Position numbers and translations under genes: made by a program. From the NCBI GenBank assembly GCA_934436245.1, contig CAKSAM010000045.1, forward strand, positions 1 to 18,026: 18,026 nt of DNA. The letters run 5' to 3'. Source of the DNA: an uncultured Acetatifactor sp. (GTDB lineage Bacteria > Bacillota > Clostridia > Lachnospirales > Lachnospiraceae). The notes below the pieces were generated by a model. The model ran no database searches. It had not been told where the DNA came from and saw nothing but the letters and a program-made list of their open reading frames with translations. This document shows positions 8,190 to 15,727 of this stretch, in pieces. The stretch's first letter is position 1. Each line of letters opens with the position of its first letter.

Positions 8190-10010
8190 TTAAGCATTTT
8201 CATCTGCTTTGAAAATGATATTGGGAATATGAATGGACATGGTCGTATATTCCCCAACTTTGCTTTCTATGGTAATACCGTATTCTGCGCCGAACTGATA
8301 TTGCAGGCGCTTATGTACATTGCTGACACCGATCTCCCGGAAAAAATCTGCCGAGCTGTCGTCATTGGAACTCAATATCTGAGCGGCTTTTTCCGCAGTC
8401 ATGCCGACACCGTCATCGGTCACATCGATCCGGATCCTGTCGGTAGTATCAGCAGACTCATATCCTACATGGATCTGAATGTGTCCGGCACAGCCCTTGG
8501 GTTCGATACCGTGGAAAATTGCATTTTCCACCAGAGGCTGCAGCGTGAACTTAATAATCTCATTGTCATATAAAGACTCGTCATCCACCTGAATATCCAT
8601 AGTGATGGTACCACCATAGCGGTAACTCTGAATGGTAAAATAATTTTCAAGCAACGACAGCTCCTCCCGGATATCGATCAGCAGACTGGTACCCTTGGAG
8701 ATGCTTTTCAGCAGTCTGGACAGAGAAGTGGTCATCTCAGAGATGCCGTTGGCTCCCTGTATGGTGGCCATCCATTTGATGGAATTCAAGGTATTGTACA
8801 GAAAATGAGGGTTGATCTGGCTTTGCAGCATCTTGTATTCCAGATCCTGCTTCTGTTTTTCATCCTCTAAACGTCTTTCCATAAGCTGACATACATTTTC
8901 CGACAGATCATTGATCCCCCGGCCGATGTCCCCCAGCTCATGATCCCACTCAATAGAAGGATCCCGGGAGAAATCGCCCCCGGCGATCCGTTTCATGCGG
9001 GATTGCAGATGGGACACGGGAACTGTGATCATGCGGTTCATCAGGAGCATCAGTACAATGCCGATGGACAGGATACCGACCAGAATGCAGGCGAGGATTC
9101 CCATAAATAAAACAGCCTGATTGGTCTGCTCTGCGTGGGATATACTCTGACTCAAGTAGCAGCCCGGCATATCTAATGGGGCAGTGACCAGAATCTGTTC
9201 TCCTTTTGCGGAGCAGTGGATCCGGGAAATTTGTGTGTCTCCGGTGAGAGAATGGCTGCTCATATCTTCTTTCAGATGGTATTCCGGTTCGTATTCCCGC
9301 AGCTCATTGTCTTCATATATATAGGAATGACCGGCAATCGTCAGATATAGATAACTGTCTTCCGGGCAGCTGTAGTCTTTTAAAGGGGTGGTAAACAGAT
9401 CTGTGGATACTTCGATAAATAAGTAACCGGCCTGTTTGTTATTATATTGATAGGTAATAGGGCGGAGGATAGGCAGCACCTTTCGCCCGGCACGGTGAAA
9501 AGGATCCGCAATAATCCCGGTCGAAAAATCATAATCATCTGCAGTCAGTAATTCTTCATAATAAGGAAGAAGCGGAAGCTGTTCCGCCAGATCCGCTGTA
9601 GAAGAATAAGTCGTAGCAACCACCTGCAGATAATGTTCCTGTGATACAACAGCAATTCGAGGCATGTAATTATAAGCACCGTTCCGGTTGCATTCTTCAC
9701 TGAAGGAATCATAGGTGGATACTGACAATACTGATCCCGGATTCGGATTGTGCTCAATGTATTTTGCAATGTTTGAATCCGTCTGACAGTAGCGGACCAG
9801 ACGGTAAACATCATTGATGTTGGAATCTATGGATTCCGACAACAGCCGTAAACTGGTCTCTGTAGACTGGATCAGAGTGTTCTGTAAATAGTGTTGGAAA
9901 ATATAGTAACTGAACAGGCTGATCAACAGACACATTCCAAGGATCGCACTTAATGTAAAAAACAGGATACGATTTCGTATGCTTTTAGAGTGATAAACAG
10001 TCTTTTTCAT
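8190..10010 (-). CDS. YesM-type sensor histidine kinase
   Basis: A 606-residue membrane kinase. Transmembrane helices are at about 14-36 and 299-324 and flank a dCache-like extracytoplasmic sensor of about 260 residues. A HAMP domain follows (about 325-380). The His-kinase dimerisation motif is QSQINPHFLYNTLNS with the phosphorylatable His402. The HATPase domain has its N box (VENAIFHG, Asn496) and G1 box DDGVGM (532-537). It should phosphorylate the YesN-type regulator encoded directly after it. No Shine-Dalgarno sequence is visible before the ATG at 10010. No alternative in-frame start exists upstream (a stop follows), and the next Met is inside the first membrane helix. Candidate -10 boxes lie only 7 and 15 bases upstream, so the messenger may have a very short leader or none. 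Confidence 0.95.
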   Translation of the reverse strand: MKKTVYHSKSIRNRILFFTLSAILGMCLLISLFSYYIFQHYLQNTLIQSTETSLRLLSESIDSNINDVYRLVRYCQTDSNIAKYIEHNPNPGSVLSVSTYDSFSEECNRNGAYNYMPRIAVVSQEHYLQVVATTYSSTADLAEQLPLLPYYEELLTADDYDFSTGIIADPFHRAGRKVLPILRPITYQYNNKQAGYLFIEVSTDLFTTPLKDYSCPEDSYLYLTIAGHSYIYEDNELREYEPEYHLKEDMSSHSLTGDTQISRIHCSAKGEQILVTAPLDMPGCYLSQSISHAEQTNQAVLFMGILACILVGILSIGIVLMLLMNRMITVPVSHLQSRMKRIAGGDFSRDPSIEWDHELGDIGRGINDLSENVCQLMERRLEDEKQKQDLEYKMLQSQINPHFLYNTLNSIKWMATIQGANGISEMTTSLSRLLKSISKGTSLLIDIREELSLLENYFTIQSYRYGGTITMDIQVDDESLYDNEIIKFTLQPLVENAIFHGIEPKGCAGHIQIHVGYESADTTDRIRIDVTDDGVGMTAEKAAQILSSNDDSSADFFREIGVSNVHKRLQYQFGAEYGITIESKVGEYTTMSIHIPNIIFKADENA

Positions 10011-10016
10011 GCATTC

Positions 10017-10030
10017 AGTATAACATAATA
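10017..10030 (-). promoter_or_regulatory. Possible -10 region(s) of the yesM-yesN-lyase operon
   Basis: On the minus strand TATTAT (10025-10030) and TATACT (10017-10022) follow one another just before the yesM-type start codon. Neither has a good TTGACA at 16-18 bases. Use of either would place the transcription start within about ten bases of the ATG. The boxes may also be chance matches in an AT-rich stretch. Confidence 0.28.
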
Positions 10031-10130
10031 GAAGAAAAACGGTAGTTGAAAAAACAAGTTGCTAAAAAAAGTGCATATTAAAATAAAAAATTACATCTTA
10101 AAAAAGCACTTTCAGAAGAAATGTAAACAA

Positions 10131-10160
10131 ATTATAAAAAATTGTGAATACTATTATAAA
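10131..10160 (+). promoter_or_regulatory. Candidate AraC-type direct-repeat operator
   Basis: ATTATAAA occurs at 10131-10138 and again at 10153-10160, on the same strand and 22 bases apart, about two helical turns. The second copy ends just upstream of where the -35 of the candidate -10 box at 10192-10197 would fall. This is the usual geometry for an AraC-family activator such as the YesN-type regulator. The region is very AT-rich, so a chance match is possible. Confidence 0.25.
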
Positions 10161-10191
10161 TTTTTCCATGTTCGCTCTCCGGCTTTTTCGT

Positions 10192-10197
10192 TATACT
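10192..10197 (+). promoter_or_regulatory. Candidate -10 box of the transporter operon
   Basis: TATACT matches five of six consensus positions and lies about 75 bases before the binding-protein ATG. No good -35 is found 17 bases upstream (TGTTCG), as expected for a promoter that needs an activator. The predicted leader holds a near-perfect palindrome at 10212-10232. Confidence 0.35.
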
Positions 10198-10211
10198 TTA
10201 GTTACAGTCAA

Positions 10212-10243
10212 GGAACCGTTAACAACGGATCCGGACCCGTAAC
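10212..10243 (+). promoter_or_regulatory. Palindrome and direct repeat in the transporter leader
   Basis: GGAACCGTT (10212-10220), spacer AAC, and AACGGATCC (10224-10232) form a nine-base inverted repeat with one mismatch. The left arm plus spacer, GGAACCGTTAAC, also recurs imperfectly as GGACCCGTAAC at 10233-10243, 21 bases further on. It could be a regulator binding site downstream of the start point, or a small RNA hairpin in the leader. The two readings cannot be separated by eye. Confidence 0.35.
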
Positions 10244-10271
10244 ATAGTATCAAATTAACAGGAGGGTTTAC

Positions 10272-11636
10272 ATGAAAAAGAAAGTATTAAGTTTAGTACT
10301 GACAGCAGCAATGATGACCACCATGCTTGCAGGCTGCGGCAGCTCCGATAACGGCAGCGCAACAGCTTCCACCGGTGAGGCACCTGCAGCGGCAGCCACT
10401 GAGTCCGCAGCAGCTTCCACCGAAGCAGCACCCGCAGAAGAAGTTACTTTAAAGTGGGCTATCTGGGATCAGGAGACCACACAGTACTGGGGTGACATTA
10501 AGGACGCATATGAAGCATCTCATCCCGGTGTAACCATTGAGATGGTAGACCTTGGTTCTACCGATTACATGACCGTTCTGGCAACCGAGCTTTCCGGCAG
10601 CGGATCTGATTTTGATGTAGTAACCATCAAGGATGTACCCGGATATGCAACTCTGGTACAGAAGGGATCCATTCTTTCCCTGGATGATTACATCTCCAAA
10701 GATGGCGTGGATTTAAGCAAATACGCAGGTGTTACCGATCAGGTAACTGTAGATGGAAGCCTGTATGAACTGCCTTTCAGAAATGACTTCTGGGTATTGT
10801 TCTACAATAAGGATCTGTTCGATGCCAAGAACATTGCTTATCCTACCAACGACATGACCTTTGAAGAGTACGATGCTCTGGCAAGAGAGATGACCGATAC
10901 CACCTTTGGTTCTCAGGTATACGGTGCTCATTATCATACCTGGAGAAGTGCAGTCCAGCTGTTCGGTGTACTGGATGGCAAACATACCATCCTGGATGGC
11001 AGCTATGAGTTCTTCAAACCCTATTATGAAATGGTTCTGAATCAGGAAGCTGACGGCGTATGCAGAAAGTATACTGATCTGAAGACGGAAGGTTTACATT
11101 ATTCCGCAGCATTCTCCGGTGGAGATGTAGCAATGATGAACATGGGTTCCTGGTTCATTGCAACTATGATCACCAACCTGAAGTCCGGCGAATATGATTC
11201 CAGCCTGTGCGGCAACTGGGGCATTGTTAAGTATCCTCATGCTGAGGGCGTAGAAGCAGGTTCTACTCTGGGTACCATTACCGGTCTGGCTGTAACCACT
11301 GCAAGTGATACTCCCGATGCATCCTGGGATTTCGTTAAGTGGGTAAGCGGTGAAGAAGGCGCAGCAGTTATGGCTTCCAGTGGTAACTTCCCTGCAATGA
11401 TGACTGATGAAGTAGTAGACATGATCTCCGGTCTGGAAGGATTCCCCACCGATGAAGCCAGCAAAGAGGCTCTGACCGTATCCAACCTGTACCTGGAAGT
11501 TCCTTACGCTCCCAATGTATCTGAGATCAACTCCGTTCTGGATTCCTATCATGGAAGCATCATGACCGGTGAGATGAGCATTGATGATGGTATTGCAGCA
11601 ATGAATAAAGCGGTAGCTGACATTCAGGCTCAGTAA
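10272..11636 (+). CDS. CUT1 ABC transporter sugar-binding lipoprotein (family 1 solute-binding)
   Basis: A 454-residue extracytoplasmic lipoprotein that should capture an oligosaccharide for import. The signal peptide ends in lipobox LAGC with Cys22. A flexible Ala/Ser/Glu/Thr-rich linker (about 23-57) tethers the domain. The family 1 solute-binding fold begins at VTLKWAIWDQET and is followed by DFDVVTIKDVPGYATLVQKG and a later DASWDFVKWVSG segment, which are standard for this group. GGAGGG lies five bases before the ATG. It opens the plus-strand operon, 144 bases ahead of the MalF-type permease. A hairpin between the two probably keeps binding-protein expression above that of the permeases. 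The binding protein resembles a general CUT1 member, so the ligand (inferred to be a uronic-acid oligosaccharide) comes from context only. Confidence 0.94.
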   Translation: MKKKVLSLVLTAAMMTTMLAGCGSSDNGSATASTGEAPAAAATESAAASTEAAPAEEVTLKWAIWDQETTQYWGDIKDAYEASHPGVTIEMVDLGSTDYMTVLATELSGSGSDFDVVTIKDVPGYATLVQKGSILSLDDYISKDGVDLSKYAGVTDQVTVDGSLYELPFRNDFWVLFYNKDLFDAKNIAYPTNDMTFEEYDALAREMTDTTFGSQVYGAHYHTWRSAVQLFGVLDGKHTILDGSYEFFKPYYEMVLNQEADGVCRKYTDLKTEGLHYSAAFSGGDVAMMNMGSWFIATMITNLKSGEYDSSLCGNWGIVKYPHAEGVEAGSTLGTITGLAVTTASDTPDASWDFVKWVSGEEGAAVMASSGNFPAMMTDEVVDMISGLEGFPTDEASKEALTVSNLYLEVPYAPNVSEINSVLDSYHGSIMTGEMSIDDGIAAMNKAVADIQAQ

Positions 11637-11690
11637 TGAAGATCTTCTCTATAAAAGTATTGAATGTTTGTTGAATGTTGAATAAGACAG

Positions 11691-11717
11691 AGGGGTCGTA
11701 CCTACGGCCCCTTTCTT
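11691..11717 (+). terminator. Intercistronic hairpin / partial terminator after the binding-protein gene
   Basis: AGGGGTCGTA (11691-11700) pairs with TACGGCCCCT (11703-11712), with one G-U pair, and is followed by a short T-rich run (TTTCTT). Such hairpins after solute-binding protein genes usually both terminate most transcripts and protect the upstream message, leaving less permease mRNA. A tandem TTGAATGTT (11660-11668 and 11671-11679) precedes it, without known meaning. Confidence 0.7.
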
Positions 11718-11780
11718 ATCAGGAAAAGTCAGAAAAAGACGCAAAAGATGACACAAAAAGCGTTTGAAAGGAGAATTGTT

Positions 11781-12680
11781 ATGCGGAAATTAAGCCGTCA
11801 AACCAAAAGAGATCTGGTGGCCTACTCCTTTATTGCACCTAACTTTATCGGTTTCTGCGTATTTACTTTGATCCCCATTATTTTTGCCTTTGCCCTTGCT
11901 TTCATGAAGTGGGACGGGAGTAACCCGATCCAGTGGGCAGGCATCAGTAATTTTACAAGACTGTGGAAAGATACCTTCTTTATCGCAGCATTTAAAAACA
12001 CCATTATCTATTGTATCGGTACCGTGCCTCTGACCATGATCGCATCTCTGGCACTGGCTATCGTGTTAAATCAGAAAGTAATAGGAAGAGGCATTTTCAG
12101 AACCCTTTCCTTTTTCCCATATGTAGCTTCTCTGGTAGCAATCACCGCAGTATGGAAAATGCTGTTCCACCCCTCCAAGGGACCTGTGAACAACATTCTG
12201 TTAAATGTTTTCAATGTACCGCAGGATCAGCTGCCCCAGTGGTTCACCGGCGGACTGGTACTGTTCTCCATGATCCTGTTCAGTGTATGGAAATACATGG
12301 GGTATTACATGGTTATCTATCTGGCAGGCTTACAGGGTATTTCTTCCGAACTGTATGAAGCAGCCAGTCTGGACGGTGCGAATACCTGGCAGAAATTCCG
12401 CTATGTGACCTGGCCGCAGTTGTCCTCCACGACTTTCTTCGTAGTAGTTATGCTGACCATCAACTGCTTTAAGGTTTATGATATCGCTATTATGCTGGCA
12501 GGCGGCGGAAGCGGCGAGCTGACCACATCTGCAACGGTTCTCGTATACTACATCTATCAAAAAGCATTTATTGACTGGGATCTGGGCTACTCCAGTTCTG
12601 TAGCAATGGTACTGTTTTTGATGGTACTGTTCGTAACGATCATCCAGTTCCGCGGTCAGGCAAAGAAGGAGAAAGCATAA
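11781..12680 (+). CDS. CUT1 ABC transporter permease, MalF/UgpA type
   Basis: A 299-residue inner-membrane permease with about six helices. The first is at about 17-42 (FIAPNFIGFCVFTLIP, typical of the N-terminus of this type). The EAA loop that contacts the ATPase is present as ELYEAASLDGANTWQKF (190-206). The ATG at 11781 is used because AAAGGAG lies seven bases upstream; an in-frame ATG 33 bases earlier has no ribosome binding site. Its TAA stop overlaps the ATG of the next gene (TAATG), which indicates translational coupling to the F5/8C-like protein. It should pair with the MalG-type permease encoded one gene later to form the channel for the binding protein's cargo. Confidence 0.95.
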   Translation: MRKLSRQTKRDLVAYSFIAPNFIGFCVFTLIPIIFAFALAFMKWDGSNPIQWAGISNFTRLWKDTFFIAAFKNTIIYCIGTVPLTMIASLALAIVLNQKVIGRGIFRTLSFFPYVASLVAITAVWKMLFHPSKGPVNNILLNVFNVPQDQLPQWFTGGLVLFSMILFSVWKYMGYYMVIYLAGLQGISSELYEAASLDGANTWQKFRYVTWPQLSSTTFFVVVMLTINCFKVYDIAIMLAGGGSGELTTSATVLVYYIYQKAFIDWDLGYSSSVAMVLFLMVLFVTIIQFRGQAKKEKA

Positions 12681-13471
12681 TGGCAATCTTGGCTTTGAAG
12701 GTTCTTGATAAGGACAGCAACACCATCTGCGTCAGCAGTGGTGAGGACTTCGTGGATCTGGTCTGCACCCACACCTATGAAGAAGGTGACCGGATCGTGC
12801 TGGAGACCGACGAGAAAAATATCCACGTACATTTACAGGTGGATGATGCACTGGGAGATGCTTTCGTATACATAACCGACAATGTATCCTATTATGTTCC
12901 CTTCGGAGAAAAAAGGATCAGCATGTCTCCCAAGGTATTTTCCGGCAACAAGCATTATCTCTATGCGGAAGTGGCAAGAGAAGATGAAATTACAGCTTAC
13001 CGGAACCTGGCACTGAATCCTGCAGACCAACATATGGATGTTCCCTGTTATCCCCATGCGACAGCCAATGTGGAGACCAGAGGCGAGAGTGTATTTGCAG
13101 CGAAAAACGCCATTGACGGTGTCCGGGCGAACCGCTCCCACGGTGAATGGCCCTACGAATCCTGGGGAATCAACATGCAGGATGACGCAGCCATGAAGCT
13201 GGACTTCGGCAGACCGGTACTGGCAGACCGGATCGTGCTGTACACCAGATCCGATTTTCCCCATGACAACTGGTGGCAGCAGGTAACAATCCGGTTTTCC
13301 GATGGCAGTGAACAGGAATTTCCCTTAGAGAAGAGCAGCAGGGCACATGTACTGCCAATCCCCGAGAAAGAGATCACCTGGCTGGAGCTTTGCAACCTGA
13401 TCAAAGCAGAAGATCCATCCCCCTTCCCGGCACTGAGTCAGATGGAAGTGTACGGCAGGGTAAAACGTTAG
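12680..13471 (+). CDS. Cytoplasmic F5/8 type C (discoidin-like) carbohydrate-binding protein
   Basis: A 263-residue protein without signal peptide or membrane helix. Residues about 1-105 form a beta-rich domain that is not recognised. From about 106 a galactose-binding-like (F5/8 type C) jelly roll is suggested by RNLALNPAD, then a HATANVETRGESVFAAKNAIDG segment, WPYESWGIN, LDFGRPVLADRIVLYTR and the terminal ALSQMEVYG. These are the hallmarks of that fold ('N-A-x-D-G', 'W', 'L-D-F-G', 'E-V-Y-G'). AAGGAG lies eight bases before the ATG, and the start overlaps the previous stop codon by one base. The fold usually occurs in secreted enzymes, so a free-standing intracellular copy between two permease genes is unusual. 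It may bind imported oligosaccharide or act as an enzyme accessory, but no catalytic site is seen. Confidence 0.75.
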   Translation: MAILALKVLDKDSNTICVSSGEDFVDLVCTHTYEEGDRIVLETDEKNIHVHLQVDDALGDAFVYITDNVSYYVPFGEKRISMSPKVFSGNKHYLYAEVAREDEITAYRNLALNPADQHMDVPCYPHATANVETRGESVFAAKNAIDGVRANRSHGEWPYESWGINMQDDAAMKLDFGRPVLADRIVLYTRSDFPHDNWWQQVTIRFSDGSEQEFPLEKSSRAHVLPIPEKEITWLELCNLIKAEDPSPFPALSQMEVYGRVKR

Positions 13472-13485
13472 GAGGCGCACAGATT

Positions 13486-14325
13486 ATGAAATCAGCACAT
13501 AAAAAAGCCGTTTTGGGCAAAGTGATCGTATATGCGATTCTCATTCTGATCGCAGCGGTCATGATCATTCCTTTCCTGTGGATGCTTTCCGCATCCATCA
13601 AAAGCGACAGAGAAGTATTCCAGATGAATCCTTTTGTATGGATCCCTGCGAACCCCAAGTGGGACAATTACCTGAAGATCTGGACGAAGATTCCCTTTGG
13701 CAGATTTGTGGGAAATACAGTATACTTGACATTGATCGTTACTTTCTTACAGTTACTGACCAGCAGCTTTGCAGCATATTCCTTTGCAAAACTGGATTTC
13801 CGTCATAAGAACGGACTGTTCCTGGCATACATCGCAACCATCGCAATGCCCTGGCAGGTATACATGGTACCTCAGTTCATCATGATGAGGAGAATGGGAC
13901 TGAACGATAAGCTGCTGGCTATGATCTGCCTGCAGGCATTCTCCGCTTTCGGTGTGTTCATGATGAAGCAGTTCTATGAAGGCATTCCCGATGATCTGTG
14001 TGAAGCCGCCAGAATCGACGGTATGAGTGAGTACAGGATCTATGCCAGCATCATGCTGCCGCTGTCGAAGCCGGCACTGTCAACACTGACGATCTTCACC
14101 TTCGTGGCGACCTGGAACGACTATCTGGGACCTCTGATCTACTTAAAGAGCCAGGAGAAGAAGACCATCCAGCTGGGATTAAAAATGTTCATCAGCCAGT
14201 ATTCTTCAGATTACGGTCTGATAATGGCAGGCTCGGTATTGTCACTGATCCCGGTACTGATCGTGTTCCTGGTATTGCAGAAATACTTTGTAGAAGGTGT
14301 TGCTTCTACGGGACTAAAGGGATAA
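13486..14325 (+). CDS. CUT1 ABC transporter permease, MalG type
   Basis: A 279-residue membrane permease and the second half of the import channel. It has about six helices, the first at about 12-34 (YAILILIAAVMIIPFLWML). SIKSDREVFQMNPFVWIP follows, as is usual for the MalG side. The EAA loop LCEAARIDGMSEYRIYASI (171-189) is intact. TAGGAGG lies ten bases before the ATG at 13486 and includes the stop codon of the F5/8C-like gene. Upstream in-frame codons overlap that gene and have no homology. No ATP-binding subunit is encoded in the window. CUT1 systems of Firmicutes commonly borrow a shared MsmK/MsmX-type ATPase encoded elsewhere. Confidence 0.95.
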   Translation: MKSAHKKAVLGKVIVYAILILIAAVMIIPFLWMLSASIKSDREVFQMNPFVWIPANPKWDNYLKIWTKIPFGRFVGNTVYLTLIVTFLQLLTSSFAAYSFAKLDFRHKNGLFLAYIATIAMPWQVYMVPQFIMMRRMGLNDKLLAMICLQAFSAFGVFMMKQFYEGIPDDLCEAARIDGMSEYRIYASIMLPLSKPALSTLTIFTFVATWNDYLGPLIYLKSQEKKTIQLGLKMFISQYSSDYGLIMAGSVLSLIPVLIVFLVLQKYFVEGVASTGLKG

Positions 14326-14345
14326 CAGATAACAATGCATTTTCA

Positions 14346-14377
14346 CAAGCCTGTGCCGGTTCCATGTCACAGGCTTG
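14346..14377 (+). promoter_or_regulatory. Intercistronic 10-bp hairpin after the permease genes
   Basis: CAAGCCTGTG (14346-14355) pairs perfectly with CACAGGCTTG (14368-14377) around a 12-base loop, 20 bases after the MalG-type stop. No T run follows (AATAATAAAA), so it is more likely an RNA-stabilising or processing structure than a full terminator. The downstream GH88 gene can then be read from the same transcript. Confidence 0.55.
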
Positions 14378-14404
14378 AATAATAAAAATGAATATTCGTA
14401 AGGT

Positions 14405-14499
14405 GGCTCGAATAGAGCCAACCGCCACACAAATGAGCAAAATTAGCTGCGTAGCAGTGGGAAAGCACGAGTATCGTGCGTTTTGTGAATGTGTGGGGT
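14405..14499 (+). ncRNA. Candidate structured RNA element in the GH88 leader
   Basis: Several stems lie in about 95 bases. GGCTC/GAGCC pairs 14405-14409 with 14415-14419. A closing stem joins ACC and CCACACA (14421-14423, 14425-14431) to TGTGTGG and GGT (14490-14499). Inside it are CTGC-gta-GCAG (14447-14457) and GCACGA-gta-TCGTGC (14465-14479, extended by AAA/TTT). Together they form a multibranched fold just ahead of the GH88 ribosome binding site. I cannot match it to a named riboswitch, and it could equally be a dispersed intergenic repeat. Confidence 0.4.
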
Positions 14500-14531
14500 G
14501 GGGTCTGAATAATAAGGAAAAGGGAAAATTT

Positions 14532-15704
14532 ATGATAACATTTGACGAAAAAAAATATCCGCAGATCACAGATGCGGAGATCAAAGAGGCTTTACAGTTT
14601 TCCACGGAGCAGGTGATCCGGGATCTGTCGGAATTTACCGATCAGTTCCAGAATGCCTACAGTGAGAACGGTTTTTACCAGCCGATTCCGAACAATTACT
14701 GGACCTGTGGGTTCTGGACCGGAGAAATCTGGCTGGCTTATGAATATTCACAGGACGAGCGCTTGAAAAAAGCGGGTGAGGTTCAAGTAAAGAGCTTTTT
14801 AGACCGTATTGACAATAAGATCGAAGTAGATCATCACGATATGGGATTTCTGTATTCTCCTTCCTGCGTGGCAGCTTATAAGCTGACCGGCAACAAAGAG
14901 GGAAAAGAAGCAGCTATTAAGGCAGCAGACCAGTTGATCACCCGTTATCATCCCATAGGTGAGTTTATCCAGGCCTGGGGTCCCATGGATGCACCGGAGA
15001 ATTACCGTCTGATCATTGACTGCCTGCTGAATCTGCCCCTGTTGTACTGGGCATCCGATGAGACCGGGGATCCGAAATACCGTGATATTGCGGAAAAGCA
15101 CATTCATACAGCAGTAGCCAATGTGATCCGTGAGGATTATTCTACCTGGCATACTTTCTTCTTCGATATGAAGACGGGAGCACCGGATCATGGCGCTACC
15201 TGTCAGGGCTACCGTGACGGGTCCGCCTGGGCGAGAGGCCAGGCATGGGGGGTCTATGGTATGGCACTGGCTTACCGTTATACCGGAAGAAAAGAATATA
15301 TCGACCTGTTCCGCCATGTAACGGAATATTTCCTGGCACATCTGCCGAAGGATCTGGTACCGTACTGGGATCTGGAATTCACTGATGGGGATGACCAGCC
15401 GAGAGATTCCTCCTCCGCATCCATTGCAGCCTGCGGTATGCTGGAAATGGCGAAATACCTGGAGCCTGCGGAGGCAGAGCACTATATTACGCTGGCAAAA
15501 CAGATCATGAGGTCTGTCTATGATAATTATGCCGTAAAGGATCCCAAGGAGTCCAACGGACTGGTACTGCACAGCACCTACTCCAACCATTCCCCTTACA
15601 ATACCTGTAATCATTACGGCGTGGATGAGTGCAATTCCTGGGGAGATTATTTCTACATGGAGGCATTGACCCGGTTACTGAAAGACTGGAGAGAGTACTG
15701 GTAG
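14532..15704 (+). CDS. ugl: GH88 unsaturated glucuronyl hydrolase
   Basis: A 390-residue cytoplasmic enzyme of glycoside hydrolase family 88. It hydrolyses the 4,5-unsaturated uronic acid left at the non-reducing end of oligosaccharides by polysaccharide lyases. YWTCGFWTGEIWLAYE (56-71), HHDMGFLYSPS (101-111) and RLIIDCLLNLPLLYWAS (159-175) are family hallmarks. D103 and D163 have the spacing of the two catalytic aspartates of characterised members (D88/D149 in the Bacillus enzyme). RGQAWGVYGMALAYRYTG follows at 235-252. There is no signal peptide. The ATG at 14532 has AGGG seven bases upstream. An in-frame ORF extends 48 codons further up, but it runs through the structured leader and shows no protein conservation. 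The gene fits directly with the heparinase-like lyase of the divergent operon, whose products it should process. Confidence 0.95.
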   Translation: MITFDEKKYPQITDAEIKEALQFSTEQVIRDLSEFTDQFQNAYSENGFYQPIPNNYWTCGFWTGEIWLAYEYSQDERLKKAGEVQVKSFLDRIDNKIEVDHHDMGFLYSPSCVAAYKLTGNKEGKEAAIKAADQLITRYHPIGEFIQAWGPMDAPENYRLIIDCLLNLPLLYWASDETGDPKYRDIAEKHIHTAVANVIREDYSTWHTFFFDMKTGAPDHGATCQGYRDGSAWARGQAWGVYGMALAYRYTGRKEYIDLFRHVTEYFLAHLPKDLVPYWDLEFTDGDDQPRDSSSASIAACGMLEMAKYLEPAEAEHYITLAKQIMRSVYDNYAVKDPKESNGLVLHSTYSNHSPYNTCNHYGVDECNSWGDYFYMEALTRLLKDWREYW

Positions 15705-15727
15705 ATCATATTAAATTGATATCATAC

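Noticed and set aside
11752..11769. Possible catabolite-repression (cre) site around AAAAAGCGTTTGAAA
   Set aside because: It matches about 11 of 14 consensus positions but lacks the TG and CA ends and lies between genes of one operon, not at a promoter.
11748..11780. Earlier start for the MalF-type permease
   Set aside because: The ATG at 11781 has AAAGGAG at the right distance; the earlier one has none.
13390..13485. Earlier start for the MalG-type permease inside the F5/8C-like gene
   Set aside because: The extra 32 residues are an out-of-frame reading of the upstream gene, and TAGGAGG supports the ATG at 13486.
14388..14531. 48-codon upstream extension of the GH88 gene
   Set aside because: It runs through the structured leader, has no start signal, and GH88 proteins begin near the ATG at 14532, which has a proper ribosome binding site.
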